A stretch of 27,461 nucleotides of DNA from an uncultured Desulfovibrio sp. (GCA_900553065.1 USBZ01000025.1:1-27461); one strand, 5' to 3'. Shown: positions 5,994-14,031, counted from the first letter of the stretch. Program-made: numbers and translations. Notes: a model not told the origin generated them from the letters alone.

Positions 5994-6311
5994 CTACATC
6001 TTCACGAAGAGCAGGATGAGCGCAACGAGAAGGGCGTAGATGACCAGAGATTCGATGAAGGCGAGGCCCAGGATGAGGGACTGGGAGATCTTGCCGGAAG
6101 CGTCGGGGTTGCGGGCGATGCCTTCGCAGGCAGCCTTGATGGCAGCACCCTGGCCGCAGGCACCGCCGGTGGCGGCGAGGCCGATGCCGAGAGCGATACC
6201 GGCGGCGGCGATGCCGAAGCTGCTGGAAGCAGCACCGTCAGCAGCGAAAGCCACGGCAGCGATGGAAACGAGCATGAGGGTGGTCAGGGTCGTAAGAACG
6301 ATCTTGCGCAT
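5994..6311 (-). CDS. atpE: F0 ATP synthase subunit c with N-terminal leader
   Basis: Rotor-ring proteolipid of F0. The 105 residues contain an extra hydrophobic leader (1-23, ending AFA-AD) that looks like a cleavable signal, followed by the two-helix hairpin with the polar loop ARNP (66-69). The ion-binding carboxylate is Glu87 in helix 2. Gln54 in helix 1, Ser88 next to the Glu, and Tyr92 match the side-chain ligands described for the sodium-binding c-ring of Ilyobacter tartaricus (Gln32, Glu65, Ser66, Tyr70), while the position of its Thr67 is Leu here. Whether the ring uses sodium or protons is therefore open. The gene lies 65 bases downstream of atpB; GGAG precedes the ATG. Confidence 0.96.
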   Translation of the reverse strand: MRKIVLTTLTTLMLVSIAAVAFAADGAASSSFGIAAAGIALGIGLAATGGACGQGAAIKAACEGIARNPDASGKISQSLILGLAFIESLVIYALLVALILLFVKM

Positions 6312-6376
6312 GGTAAAACTCCATTACAATTATGAGTGTTGAGGCCGAAAGGCCATTCCCCCGAGATCAGGTCGGC

Positions 6377-7102
6377 TTAGTGGGCGTGTTCCACGGATCC
6401 CTGGATGTAGATCATGGACAGGATGAACAGGATGAAGGCCTGAAGCACCTTGCCGAGCAGGAACAGGAAGTACATCGGAACCGTGCCGAGCAGCACGCCG
6501 ACGTAGATGCTGGCGCCGAAGCCGAAGAAGATGATGAGCGTCATTTCTTCGGCGAAGATGTTGCCGAAGAGACGGAGCGACATGGAGAGCGGACGGGCGA
6601 GGTGAGAAATGATCTCAATGGGGAACATCAGCGGAATCAGCGGCTTGCTGGAACCGGTGAAGTGGTGGATGTAACCGAAGCCCCAGGTACGGATGCCCAC
6701 ATAGTTGTAATAGATGAACACGCACAGCGCGATGGAAATGGTGGTGTTCAGGTTGGCGGTAGGAGCGTCGCAGCCGGGCACAAGACCCAGCAGGTTCATG
6801 GTAAGAACGTAGATGAAGATGGAGGCGAGCAGGGGAACGAAGCGGCGTCCCTTCTCCTCACCGAGGTTGTTCAGCACGAACTTTTCCAGTCCGTCCACGA
6901 GCGTCTCGAAGAAAAGCTGGAACTTGCCGGGCACGAGGCTGATGTTTCTGCGCAGCACGATGCCGGCCACGAGCAGAATGGCCATGCCGAGCCAGGTGAA
7001 AAACACATACTTGGTTTCAATGGTCATACCCGCGACCGTGATCTGATCCATGTGGAAGACGGTCGACAAAAGAAGCGGGTGAGCCAGTCCAGATGCAGCC
7101 AT
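6377..7102 (-). CDS. atpB: F0 ATP synthase subunit a
   Basis: Integral membrane stator subunit that forms the two ion half-channels against the c-ring. The 241 residues hold five or six membrane helices and the family signature RPLSMSLRLFGNIFAEE, with the essential arginine at 177 and the helix-5/6 acidic and polar residues in place. The start has a perfect AGGAGG. It lies between atpI and atpE on one transcript; the genes for b, delta and the F1 head are absent, as in Desulfovibrio-type genomes, where the F0 a/c genes sit apart from the b/F1 operon. Confidence 0.97.
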   Translation of the reverse strand: MAASGLAHPLLLSTVFHMDQITVAGMTIETKYVFFTWLGMAILLVAGIVLRRNISLVPGKFQLFFETLVDGLEKFVLNNLGEEKGRRFVPLLASIFIYVLTMNLLGLVPGCDAPTANLNTTISIALCVFIYYNYVGIRTWGFGYIHHFTGSSKPLIPLMFPIEIISHLARPLSMSLRLFGNIFAEEMTLIIFFGFGASIYVGVLLGTVPMYFLFLLGKVLQAFILFILSMIYIQGSVEHAH

Positions 7103-7130
7103 GGAATCCTCCTGTATGTGCCAGGCTTGT

Positions 7131-7565
7131 TCAACCCCGGAAAATCAGAGAGACCGGAATGATTATCATTGCTGAGGAAAGACCGGCCGCAAGGGCAACC
7201 GGACTCGCCTGAAAAAACACTAATGCTGTATACACGAAAATTCCGGTAATGAAAAGCCTCAATTGCGTTCTGATGAGCAAACCTTTTTTCACAAGGTGCG
7301 CCCGACCGGCTCCGAGCTTGTCTTCTTCGGGCATGGAAGCAGGAAGAACGTGCTGGATAAAAAGAGCAAGAGTATAAAAATTCCAGAAAGATAGCACCGA
7401 CATTACGCCTACCCAGAGAAGGAACGTTCCCCAGGGAAACGCCGCGAGACCGGCCAGAAAAAGGCATGCGGAAACTAAAAAAAGATTTCTTGCCGCCCGA
7501 CGTATGGGCGCATGGATAAAACCGCGTCTCCAGAAGAAACGGTCCGCTTGTTCAATTATGCCCAT
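7131..7565 (-). CDS. atpI: ATP synthase protein I (AtpI-like membrane protein)
   Basis: A 144-residue membrane protein with about four helices (a pair around 28-70, another around 103-143) joined by a charged loop. AtpI-family proteins help assemble the c-ring. An upstream in-frame start exists, but the ATG at 7565 is preceded by AGAGG seven bases away and removes a polar, non-conserved stretch. Its start overlaps the end of atpZ by 14 bases, implying translational coupling, and atpB follows after 28 bases. Sequence conservation in this family is low, so the name rests partly on topology and position. Confidence 0.8.
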   Translation of the reverse strand: MGIIEQADRFFWRRGFIHAPIRRAARNLFLVSACLFLAGLAAFPWGTFLLWVGVMSVLSFWNFYTLALFIQHVLPASMPEEDKLGAGRAHLVKKGLLIRTQLRLFITGIFVYTALVFFQASPVALAAGLSSAMIIIPVSLIFRG

Positions 7566-8097
7566 TGTCGCCTCTGTCCGGGTCTCTGCTGCGGTCATCT
7601 TTAAGGGCCTGTCGTATGGCCTCCAGCGATTCTTCAAGTTCCTCAAGCGCGCGGTCGGCAGGATCCGCCGTTCCGGCCAGAATGGACGCCGTCAGAGCGT
7701 CCTTTTCTGCCGACTCGGCCTCGGCCGCACGCAAAGACGCCTCGGAATCGGGAATCAGCGCGGCGCGGGCGGGGTCCGGAGCTGCAGTCTGCTTCTGCAC
7801 GGCTTTTTTCCGCTCCTTTTCTTCAGCATCTCTGCGGGCTTTTTCCTCGGCGTCGCGCGCGGCATTGCTTCTGGCCAGATAGCGTGCGTCTATCCACACG
7901 TTGCGGAAGCCGGCCGCCAGACCGAGCAGAAGTCCCACGGCCGCGCCCACGGGCCAGGAATCAAGCCACTTGTCCACGAGCCAGCCGAGAACGCCGCCCA
8001 CGATCGGGCCGGAAACCATGTGAAGTCCCATGGTGCTTGCCGTACCGAGAAGACTGAACTGTCCCGGCTGTCTGCCGCCTTCCTTTTCCGGAGTCAT
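7552..8097 (-). CDS. atpZ: AtpZ/AtpI-family F0F1 assembly protein with long charged C-terminal tail
   Basis: First gene of the F0 cluster. Residues about 14-70 carry the family core: a glycine-rich hairpin of two membrane helices (VSGPIVGGVLGWLVDKWL and PVGAAVGLLLGLAAGFRNV). Related proteins assist the ATP synthase or carry divalent cations. The rest, from about residue 80 to 181, is a hydrophilic Ala/Glu/Lys/Arg tail, first a basic-acidic helix (DAEEKARRDAEEKERKK) and later an acidic one (ALEELEESLEAIRQALKDD), likely coiled coil. Typical members are near 80-110 residues, so more than half the protein is extension. The ATG at 8097 is preferred to one six codons upstream because GGAGG sits 6 bases before it. 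Confidence 0.8.
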   Translation of the reverse strand: MTPEKEGGRQPGQFSLLGTASTMGLHMVSGPIVGGVLGWLVDKWLDSWPVGAAVGLLLGLAAGFRNVWIDARYLARSNAARDAEEKARRDAEEKERKKAVQKQTAAPDPARAALIPDSEASLRAAEAESAEKDALTASILAGTADPADRALEELEESLEAIRQALKDDRSRDPDRGDNGHN

Positions 8098-8124
8098 CTG
8101 CAGGCCTCCATCCATTAAATGCGC

Positions 8125-8153
8125 TTGGAGTTGGTCAATGTCTGTGTTAGGTA
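8125..8153 (+). promoter_or_regulatory. Candidate promoter for the FKBP gene
   Basis: TTGGAG and TAGGTA are 17 bases apart on the plus strand in the 172-base divergent gap between atpZ and the FKBP gene. Both boxes are imperfect. No equally good pair was found for atpZ in the other direction. Confidence 0.3.
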
Positions 8154-8269
8154 TCGTTCTGTGCCGATGCCGTCAATCGGAAAGACCTTTCCGCTGCCGT
8201 CCCGTCCTTTCAGGGGAGCACCCGACCCGTCGGTTCCGCAACCCATCAACATCTTCCACAGAGGTTCCC

Positions 8270-8692
8270 ATGCCCATTAAACCCGGCGACACTGTTTCTG
8301 TCCATTATGTTGGCACTCTGAACGACGGTTCCGAATTCGACCGTTCTCGCGAAGGCAATCCGCTTCGCTTCAAGGTCGGTTCCGGACAGGTCATTCCCGG
8401 CTTCGACAAGGCCGTGACGGGCCATGAGATCGGCGACAAGTTCTCCGTGACCATTCCCGCGGCGGAAGCCTACGGCGACAGACAGGAACAACTCCTCTTT
8501 TCCGTTCCGCTGGAGCAGGTGCCGCCCACCATCAAGCCGCAGGTCGGCATGATGCTGCATGTTTCCACCGATCAGGGCGAACTCGAAGTCACCATCAGCG
8601 AAGTGACCGACAAGCACATCGTTCTGGATGCCAATCATCCCATGGCCGGCAAGGATCTCACCTTCGCTCTGGAAGTGGTTTCGATAGACTGA
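8270..8692 (+). CDS. FKBP-type peptidyl-prolyl cis-trans isomerase, SlyD-like
   Basis: Cytoplasmic prolyl isomerase and chaperone of 140 residues. The FKBP fold is shown by VSVHYVGTLNDGSEFDRS near the start, VIPGFDKAV (about 44-52), and the closing strand LTFALEVVSID. A flap-like insert domain lies between about 66 and 125 (from GDRQEQLLFSV to HPMAGKD), which is the SlyD arrangement rather than that of a short FKBP. The histidine-rich metal-binding tail of E. coli SlyD is absent. The frame is open further upstream, but ATG 8270 has GAGG eight bases before it and begins the family's conserved MPIKPGDTV. No signal peptide is present. It is single-gene, ended by its own terminator. Confidence 0.93.
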   Translation: MPIKPGDTVSVHYVGTLNDGSEFDRSREGNPLRFKVGSGQVIPGFDKAVTGHEIGDKFSVTIPAAEAYGDRQEQLLFSVPLEQVPPTIKPQVGMMLHVSTDQGELEVTISEVTDKHIVLDANHPMAGKDLTFALEVVSID

Positions 8693-8718
8693 CTGCGGGC
8701 GCAGGCCCCCACACTGAA

Positions 8719-8751
8719 GGCCCGCCCGTCGGGCCGCTTATCTTTCTTTTT
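8719..8751 (+). terminator. Intrinsic terminator after the FKBP gene
   Basis: Stem GGCCCG with CGGGCC (8719-8735, 5-base loop) is followed by GCTTATCTTTCTTTTT. It ends 11 bases before the glnN start, so glnN is reached by read-through or from a promoter overlapping this spot. Confidence 0.75.
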
Positions 8752-8762
8752 AAGGAGTTCTC

Positions 8763-10982
8763 ATGAATTCTGCCAATGCCAGCCGCAGTCATGCCGTGCT
8801 TTCCGTCGCCACACGGCGCCGTGATGCGGAATACCTTGCGGGAGGCCGCCCCGTTGCGGAGGAAGGCCACACCGATCCCACCGAATACTACGGATGCAAC
8901 GTCTTCGACGACAAGGCCATGCGGCGCTATCTGCCCAAGGCCGTCTACAAGTCCCTGCGCACCACCATCGACCTCGGCCGTCGTCTCGATCCCGCCGTGG
9001 CGGACGTGGTGGCCAACGCCATGAAGTCCTGGGCCATGGAGCGGGGCGCCGATCACTATACCCACGTCTTCTACCCGCTCACCGGCCTTACCGCGGAAAA
9101 GCACGACAGCTTCCTTGATCCCGACGGCAGGGGCGGGGCGCTGGCCCAGTTCAGCGGCAGCGCCCTTGTTCAGGGCGAGGCCGACGGGTCCAGCTTCCCC
9201 TCCGGCGGCCTGCGTTCCACCTTCGAGGCGCGCGGCTATACCGCCTGGGACGTCACGAGTCCCGCCTATCTGATGGAAAGCCCCGCGGGCATGGTGCTCT
9301 GCATTCCCACGGTGTTTCTTTCCTGGACCGGCATCGCCCTCGACAAGAAGACGCCCATTCTGCGTTCCGGTCAGGCGCTGAACCAGCAGGCCGCCCGCGT
9401 GCTGCGCCTGTTCGGCGTGAATCCGACCATGCCCATCACCTCCAACGGCGGCCTTGAGCAGGAATACTTCCTCATCGACGGCACCTTCGTGTCCGCAAGA
9501 CCCGACCTTCTCATTGCCGGACGCGCCCTGTACGGCGCCCGTCCTCCCAAGGGACAGGAATTCGAGGATCAGTACTATGGCGTGATTCCGAGCCGCGTGC
9601 TCGCCTTCATGGCCGACGTGGAACGCCAGCTCTACCGCCTGGGCATTCCGGTAAAGACACGTCACAACGAGGTCGCGCCCAGCCAGTATGAAATCGCGCC
9701 CACCTTCGAGTCCGGCAACCTCGCCTGCGACCACAACCAGCTCATCATGACCGTGCTTCGCAAGACGGCCCGCCGCCACGGCATGTCCTGCCTGCTGCAT
9801 GAAAAGCCCTTCGACTGCATCAACGGTTCGGGCAAGCATCTCAACTATTCCCTCGGCAGCCCTGAAGTGGGCAACCTCTTCGCGCCCGGCGACAATCCCC
9901 ACGAAAACGCCCAGTTCCTCGTGTTCCTGTGCTCCGTCATCCGCGCGCTGCACAGGCATGCGGGATTTCTGCGCGCCGTGGTCAGCTCCGCGTCCAACGA
10001 CCGGAGACTCGGCGCCAATGAAGCTCCGCCTGCCATCATGTCCCTGTTCCTCGGCGATCAGCTCACCGACGTGCTCGAACAGTTCCGCGTGGGCCATGTG
10101 GTCGGCTCCGCGGGCAAGCGCATGATGAACGTGGGCGTAGACACGCTGCCGCCTCTCCCCGCCGATCCCGGCGACCGCAACCGCACCAGCCCCTTCGCCT
10201 TCGTGGGCAACCGCTTTGAATTCCGCGCGCTCGGCTCCTCCATGTCCGCCGCGGACTCTCTTGTGGTGCTCAACACCATGATGGCCGAATCGCTGGACTA
10301 CGCGGCCACGTTCCTTGAAAACGCCATGCAGAACGACAAGCACACGCTTGGCGAAGCCGTGCAGAAGTTCATCGAGAACGTGATGGAGGAGAACAGCGCC
10401 GTCATCTTCAACGGCAACGGCTACTCCGAAATCTGGCAGCGGGAAGCCGAACGCCGCGGCCTGCCCAACTATCCCACCACGCCCGACGCCGTTCCGGTCT
10501 TCTCCTCTCCGGAAGTGGTGGAACTGTGCGAACGCTATCAGGTCTTCTCCCGCCAGGAACTCAAGGCCCGTGAAGACATTCAGCTCGAGCAGTACATCAA
10601 GACCGTGCACACCGAGTGCAGCCTTGCCATCCGCATGGCCCGCACTCAGATCTATCCCGCCGCGATACGCTACCGTCAGGAACTCGCTTCCTCCATTTCG
10701 TCCTGCTCCGCGCTGGGCGTGCCCGCAGGCATGGAACCGCTGCAGGAACTTTCCGAAGTCATCGCCGGGTTTGAATCCTCGCTGCGCGCCCTCGAGGCCG
10801 CTGCCGCCGAACTCGACTGGACGCCGGAAGAAGAGCGTCTGCTCCTGAGCGCGAAAGCCTGTCTGCAGACGGTGCTGCCCGCCATGGAAACGCTGCGGCA
10901 CTGGGCCGACAAGCTGGAAACTCTGGTAGCCGACGATCTCTGGCCTCTGCCCAGCTATCAGGAAATGCTGTTCATGAAATAA
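8763..10982 (+). CDS. glnN: Glutamine synthetase type III (GlnN)
   Basis: Makes glutamine from glutamate, ammonia and ATP in the cytoplasm. At 739 residues it is the large GSIII form, not the 470-residue GSI. The GSIII N-terminal domain is followed by catalytic motifs: NGGLEQEYFLID with metal-binding Glu232/Glu234, HNEVAPSQYE (301-310), and the nucleotide/glutamate loop LLHEKPFDCINGSGKH (344-359). The type signature SNDRRLGANEAPPAI comes later, and a helical C-terminal region closes the protein. The adenylylation-site region of GSI is not seen, so regulation by GlnE is not expected. AAGGAG precedes the ATG. purD follows 12 bases downstream, which puts glutamine synthesis and the glutamine-using purine pathway on one transcript. 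Confidence 0.96.
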   Translation: MNSANASRSHAVLSVATRRRDAEYLAGGRPVAEEGHTDPTEYYGCNVFDDKAMRRYLPKAVYKSLRTTIDLGRRLDPAVADVVANAMKSWAMERGADHYTHVFYPLTGLTAEKHDSFLDPDGRGGALAQFSGSALVQGEADGSSFPSGGLRSTFEARGYTAWDVTSPAYLMESPAGMVLCIPTVFLSWTGIALDKKTPILRSGQALNQQAARVLRLFGVNPTMPITSNGGLEQEYFLIDGTFVSARPDLLIAGRALYGARPPKGQEFEDQYYGVIPSRVLAFMADVERQLYRLGIPVKTRHNEVAPSQYEIAPTFESGNLACDHNQLIMTVLRKTARRHGMSCLLHEKPFDCINGSGKHLNYSLGSPEVGNLFAPGDNPHENAQFLVFLCSVIRALHRHAGFLRAVVSSASNDRRLGANEAPPAIMSLFLGDQLTDVLEQFRVGHVVGSAGKRMMNVGVDTLPPLPADPGDRNRTSPFAFVGNRFEFRALGSSMSAADSLVVLNTMMAESLDYAATFLENAMQNDKHTLGEAVQKFIENVMEENSAVIFNGNGYSEIWQREAERRGLPNYPTTPDAVPVFSSPEVVELCERYQVFSRQELKAREDIQLEQYIKTVHTECSLAIRMARTQIYPAAIRYRQELASSISSCSALGVPAGMEPLQELSEVIAGFESSLRALEAAAAELDWTPEEERLLLSAKACLQTVLPAMETLRHWADKLETLVADDLWPLPSYQEMLFMK

Positions 10983-10994
10983 GGAAGGTTAGCC

Positions 10995-12278
10995 ATGCGC
11001 ATACTCATCATAGGTTCCGGCGGACGCGAACATGCTCTGGCATGGAAGCTGAAGCAGCGCTCCGACGTGACGGAGCTGTACGTTGCTCCGGGCAACGGCG
11101 GCACGGCGGGCATTGCGGTCAACGTGCCCATCAAGGATGGCGACATTCCCGCCCTCGTGGCCTTTGCCAGGGAAAAAGCCGTGGATCTCGTCATTCCCGG
11201 CCCGGAACTGCCGCTCACGCTGGGCGTCGTGGACGCCATGAAGGAAGCGGGCATTCCCTGCTTCGGTCCCGTGGCGGCCTGCGCCAGACTGGAAGGCAGC
11301 AAGTCCTTCGCCAAGGAAGTCATGCAGGCGGCGGGCGTACCCACGGCCGCGGCCGGAGTGTTCACCACGCGTGCCGATGCCGAGGCCTTTGCCGCGGCCC
11401 ACGGCGCGCCGCTCGTCATCAAGGCCGACGGTCTTGCCGCAGGCAAGGGCGTCATCGTGGCCATGACGGATGAGGAAGTCCGCGCCGCGCTCGATCTCAT
11501 GTTCGAGAACCATGCCTTCGGCGATGCCGCAGGCACCGTGCTCATCGAGGAATTCCTCAAGGGCGAGGAAGTTTCCCTGCTGTGCTTCTGCGACGGCAAA
11601 ACCGCGCTGCCGCTTCCTTCCGCCCAGGATCACAAGGCCGTTTTCGACGGCGACAAGGGCCCGAACACCGGCGGCATGGGAGCCTACAGCCCCGCCCCCA
11701 TTCTGCCCGACGAAAAGCTCGACGCCATGGCCGACATCGTAACCCGGCCCATTCTGGCGGAAATGGCCCGTCGCGGCACGCCCTTCACCGGCATTCTCTA
11801 TGCCGGACTCATGATGACCGAAGATGGACCGAAAGTGCTCGAATACAACGTGCGTTTCGGCGATCCCGAATGCCAGCCCCTGCTCATGCGCCTCAAGAAC
11901 GATCTTGTCGACGTGGTCACGGCCTGCATCGAAGGCCGTCTCGACACCGTGAAGCTCGACATCGAGGAACGCTCCGCGCTCGGCGTGGTGCTCACCGCCG
12001 CAGGCTATCCCGGTTCCTACCCCAAGGGCATGCCCATTTCCGGCATCAACAGCGCCGAAGAGCTGGACAACGTGCAGGTCTTTCAGGCCGGCACCCGCAG
12101 GGAAGGCGACAGTGTGCTTGCCAACGGCGGCCGCGTACTCTGCGTCACCGCGCTCGGCAGGGATCTCAAGGATGCGCAGAAGCGTGCCTATGAAGGCCTG
12201 GATCGTCTTTCCATGGAGCACAGCCAGTTCCGCAGCGATATCGGCCTCAAGGGCCTGAAGCGCCTGGGACTGGCATGA
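10995..12278 (+). CDS. purD: Phosphoribosylamine-glycine ligase (GARS)
   Basis: Second step of purine synthesis: joins glycine to 5-phosphoribosylamine using ATP. The 427 residues show the family's three parts: the N-terminal Rossmann-like domain (ILIIGSGGREHALAWKL), the ATP-grasp domain with KADGLAAGKGV and GGMGAYSPAP, and the metal-binding LEYNVRFGDPECQPLL signature near 280. It is a monofunctional protein without fused PurM or PurN. It lies 12 bases after glnN and 67 before purE. AAGGAAGG precedes the ATG. Confidence 0.97.
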   Translation: MRILIIGSGGREHALAWKLKQRSDVTELYVAPGNGGTAGIAVNVPIKDGDIPALVAFAREKAVDLVIPGPELPLTLGVVDAMKEAGIPCFGPVAACARLEGSKSFAKEVMQAAGVPTAAAGVFTTRADAEAFAAAHGAPLVIKADGLAAGKGVIVAMTDEEVRAALDLMFENHAFGDAAGTVLIEEFLKGEEVSLLCFCDGKTALPLPSAQDHKAVFDGDKGPNTGGMGAYSPAPILPDEKLDAMADIVTRPILAEMARRGTPFTGILYAGLMMTEDGPKVLEYNVRFGDPECQPLLMRLKNDLVDVVTACIEGRLDTVKLDIEERSALGVVLTAAGYPGSYPKGMPISGINSAEELDNVQVFQAGTRREGDSVLANGGRVLCVTALGRDLKDAQKRAYEGLDRLSMEHSQFRSDIGLKGLKRLGLA

Positions 12279-12284
12279 GCATGA

Positions 12285-12312
12285 GCCCTGAAGCGCCTTA
12301 CGCCTTCAGGGC
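12285..12312 (+). other. Intercistronic hairpin between purD and purE
   Basis: GCCCTGAAG pairs with CTTCAGGGC (9 bp) around a 10-base loop seven bases past the purD stop. No U-run follows, so it is better read as an mRNA-stabilising or processing stem than a terminator. Confidence 0.45.
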
Positions 12313-12345
12313 CCTCACGTTCCGTAAACAAGCAAGGATTTTCCC

Positions 12346-12840
12346 ATGACTCAAGTTGCCATTTTCATCGGTTCCGCCTCCGACGATCCCGTCGTGAGCG
12401 CCTGTGCCGACGTGCTGAAGAAGCTCGGCATTTCCTATCGTTACACCGTCACCTCGGCTCACCGCACGCCCGAACGTACCGTGCAGCTCATGGAAGAGCT
12501 GGAAGCCGACGGCTGTGAAGTCTACATCTGCGCCGCGGGCATGGCCGCCCATCTGGCCGGCGCCGTGGCCGCCCGCACCATCAAGCCGGTCATAGGCATT
12601 CCCGTGGCCGGATCCTCCATCGGCGGACTCGACGCCCTGTACGCCACGGTGCAGATGCCTTCGGGCTTCCCCGTGGCCACCGTGGCCCTGAACGGCGCCA
12701 AGAACGCCGCCTGGCTGGCCGCACAGATCATCGCCCTGCACGACGAACGCGTGGCGGAACTCATCCGTGCCGAGCGTGAAGGCTACAAGGCGTCCGTAAG
12801 CAAGGCCGCCGCCGAACTGGAAGCCAGGCACGGAGCCTGA
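12346..12840 (+). CDS. purE: N5-carboxyaminoimidazole ribonucleotide mutase (PurE class I)
   Basis: Moves the carboxyl group of N5-CAIR to give CAIR in purine synthesis. The 164-residue product has all class I signatures: FIGSASDDP at the N-terminus, the catalytic-histidine loop SAHRTPER (about 42-49), the glycine-rich AAGMAAHLAG, and GGLDALYATVQMP. The family works as an octamer. The partner PurK is not in the window. AAGGA precedes the start. It is downstream of purD in the same direction, so the two probably form one operon despite the hairpin between them. Confidence 0.95.
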   Translation: MTQVAIFIGSASDDPVVSACADVLKKLGISYRYTVTSAHRTPERTVQLMEELEADGCEVYICAAGMAAHLAGAVAARTIKPVIGIPVAGSSIGGLDALYATVQMPSGFPVATVALNGAKNAAWLAAQIIALHDERVAELIRAEREGYKASVSKAAAELEARHGA

Positions 12841-12862
12841 GACCTTTTCGTCTCTTTCTCTT

Positions 12863-12884
12863 CCGGGGCCTTCACCGGTCCCGG
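12863..12884 (+). other. Hairpin between purE and the flavin oxidase gene
   Basis: CCGGGGCC pairs with GGTCCCGG (one G-U pair, 6-base loop) 22 bases past purE. There is no U-run, so termination here is uncertain. Confidence 0.4.
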
Positions 12885-12919
12885 AGTCGAATGACCCCTT
12901 ACCGTACAGGAGAACTTTC

Positions 12920-13951
12920 ATGGACGCATCCATCAAGCAGCTGGCCCGTGAACGCATGAAGGGCCATTGCCGCGTCTGCCCCCAGTGCGACGGCAAGGTC
13001 TGTGCCGGCGAAGTGCCCGGCATGGGCGGCCTCGGCACCGGCTCTTCCTTCCGCGCCAACATCGAGGCTCTGGCCCGTGTGAAGCTGGCCATGCGCTGCC
13101 TCCACACCGCTGCCCAGCCCGACACCTCCACCGAAATTCTCGGTCTCAAGCTGTCTCTGCCGCTGCTCGCCGCTCCCATCGGCGGCGTGGCCTTCAACAT
13201 GGGCGACGCCTCTCAGAATCCCGTGGACGAAGCCGCCTATGCCGAAGCCGTCATCTGCGGCTCCAAACAGGCGGGCATCATCGGCTGCGGCGGCGACGGC
13301 GTTGGTTCCCTCATCACGGACTGCGCCTTTGCAGCCATCCGCAAGGCCGACGGCTGGGGCATTCCCTTCATCAAGCCGTGGGAAGGCGATTTTCTGTGGA
13401 ACAGACTGGAAGCGGCAACGGCCACCGGCTGTCCCGTGGTCGGCATGGACGTGGACGCCGCAGGTCTTGTGACGCTGCGCCTGCAGGGACGCCCCGTTTC
13501 GCCCAAGAGCGCGGAAGAGCTGGCGGAAATCGCCCGTTTCGTGCATGAACGCGGCGCGAAGTTCATGATCAAGGGCGTGATGACCGTGGCCGACGCCCGC
13601 ATCGCCATCGACTCCGGCGTGGACGCCATCGTGGTGTCCAACCACGGCGGACGCGTGCTCGACGGCACTCCCGGCGGCGCCGACGTGCTGCCCGGCATTG
13701 CTGCGGCCGTAGGCGACAGAATTCCCGTGCTGGCCGACGGCGGCGTACGTTCCGGTACGGACGTGCTCAAGCTGCTCGCGCTCGGCGCCAAAGCCGTGCT
13801 CATCGGCCGTCCCTTCTCCGTGGCCGCCGTCGGCGGTCAGACCGAGGGTGTGGCCTCCTATGTGGCCGACATCAAGGGTCAGCTCACCTCGGCCATGGCC
13901 CTGACCGGCTGCGCGGACATCGCGTCCATCAGCGCCGACATCCTGGCCTAG
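12920..13951 (+). CDS. FMN-dependent alpha-hydroxy-acid oxidase/dehydrogenase family protein with N-terminal Cys4 motif
   Basis: A 343-residue TIM-barrel flavoprotein of the lactate/glycolate oxidase family, which oxidises 2-hydroxy acids to 2-oxo acids. The flavin-site lysine (KFMIKGV, Lys218), the catalytic histidine and substrate arginine (SNHGGRVLDG, His242 and Arg245), and the phosphate-binding ADGGVRSG and VLIGRPF segments are present. Unlike classic oxidases it opens with four cysteines spaced CX2CX2CX4C (17, 20, 23, 28), which could hold an iron-sulfur cluster or zinc. There is no signal peptide or membrane segment. In an anaerobe the acceptor is more likely an electron carrier than oxygen. 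The substrate cannot be read from sequence; L-lactate is a guess. AGGAGA precedes the ATG. Confidence 0.88.
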   Translation: MDASIKQLARERMKGHCRVCPQCDGKVCAGEVPGMGGLGTGSSFRANIEALARVKLAMRCLHTAAQPDTSTEILGLKLSLPLLAAPIGGVAFNMGDASQNPVDEAAYAEAVICGSKQAGIIGCGGDGVGSLITDCAFAAIRKADGWGIPFIKPWEGDFLWNRLEAATATGCPVVGMDVDAAGLVTLRLQGRPVSPKSAEELAEIARFVHERGAKFMIKGVMTVADARIAIDSGVDAIVVSNHGGRVLDGTPGGADVLPGIAAAVGDRIPVLADGGVRSGTDVLKLLALGAKAVLIGRPFSVAAVGGQTEGVASYVADIKGQLTSAMALTGCADIASISADILA

Positions 13952-13958
13952 TTCTTCA

Positions 13959-13984
13959 GGCCGGTCCGGTTCGCCGGACCGGCC
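13959..13984 (+). terminator. Probable terminator after the flavin oxidase gene
   Basis: An 11-bp perfect stem GGCCGGTCCGG with CCGGACCGGCC is capped by a UUCG tetraloop, the most stable loop class, seven bases past the stop. What follows, GCACGTTCTTTCC, is only weakly U-rich, so termination may be partial. Confidence 0.55.
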
Positions 13985-14031
13985 GCACGTTCTTTCCGGG
14001 CCTGACGCGCCGGAAAACCTTCTCCAGCAGC

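Noticed and set aside
8658..10901. 747-codon minus-strand open frame antisense to glnN
   Set aside because: Mirror frame of a GC-rich gene; it encodes repetitive Gly/His/Ala-rich sequence, and the sense strand is a clear GSIII.
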